DNA of 64,000 nucleotides from Anodontia alba (taxonomy: Eukaryota; Mollusca; Bivalvia; Lucinida; Lucinidae). Positions 63,932-64,000 of this stretch are shown here, one piece after another. Below the pieces are notes generated by a model, which saw nothing but the letters and a program-made list of their open reading frames with translations, was not told the origin of the DNA and made no database searches. Location of the stretch: the NCBI GenBank assembly GCA_964016985.1, contig OZ024828.1:26728581-26792580 (forward strand), written 5' to 3'. Position numbers and translations under genes: made by a program. Numbering within the stretch: position 1 is the stretch's first letter; each line of letters opens with the position of its first letter.

Positions 63932-64000
63932 CATCACGAAAACATGCCTATATAATTTTGACCCCCTTAAACCCCACTTTTATATAGTAAAACTGGGGTT
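63932..64000. mobile_element. MITE family B, cut by the window end
   Basis: CATCACGAAAACATGCCTAT then TAATTTTGACCCCCTTAAACC and the start of the CCCACTTTTATATAG arm. Confidence 0.75.

Overview
This window is eukaryotic: AT-rich, intron-rich, with almost no long ORFs, and saturated with short inverted-repeat transposons (MITEs), tRNA-derived SINEs, LINE fragments, dead mariner elements and satellite arrays. The repeat vocabulary and the tRNA-SINEs with (CAAA)n tails suggest a marine bivalve mollusc, most likely a heterodont/venerid-type clam. That assignment is inference from sequence style, not a database match. No bacterial genes, CRISPR arrays, functional tRNA/rRNA genes or viral genomes were recognised.

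Layout. 1-302 is a ~50-bp minisatellite. 1.8-2.85 kb holds a CR1/Jockey-like LINE remnant. 3-9.5 kb is a MITE field, including a GATATC-rich palindromic pair at 7.72-8.69 kb. 9.5-11.2 kb is an inverted-repeat-bounded element carrying eight ~190-bp tandem units. 13.67-14.83 kb is another LINE remnant, split by two MITEs whose removal restores its frame. 15.86-18.18 kb is a long non-coding repetitive element with ~150-bp internal repeats. 18.4-34.5 kb is mostly MITEs plus a dead mariner (30.99-32.55 kb). 35.87-36.66 kb is a 54-bp array split by a SINE. 42.97-44.73 kb is a 5'-truncated L1-like LINE with a 15-bp target-site duplication. 45.8-47.9 kb is a second GATATC-rich array. 57.79-59.13 kb is a second dead mariner, inserted inside a MITE. 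62.5-63.4 kb is a 113-bp array made from a piece of an exon.

Host gene. On the minus strand I reconstructed at least eight exons of one gene (63402-63552, 60792-60942, 57083-57189, 52374-52495, 41315-41431, 39380-39481, 34868-34961, 25154-25228) from splice signals and codon phase. Seven-exon phase continuity is interrupted once (between 57083-57189 and 52374-52495), and 52374-52495 contains one in-frame TAG. The product is lysine/glutamate-rich and largely helical/coiled-coil-like. I do not recognise the family. Both ends lie beyond what I can see.

The most interesting non-gene signal is architectural. The MITEs look modular: a few hairpin cores recur inside elements with unrelated termini, and one core is nearly invariant across copies whose arms have diverged. 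Several nested insertions keep exact target-site duplications, so the relative insertion order can be read directly.
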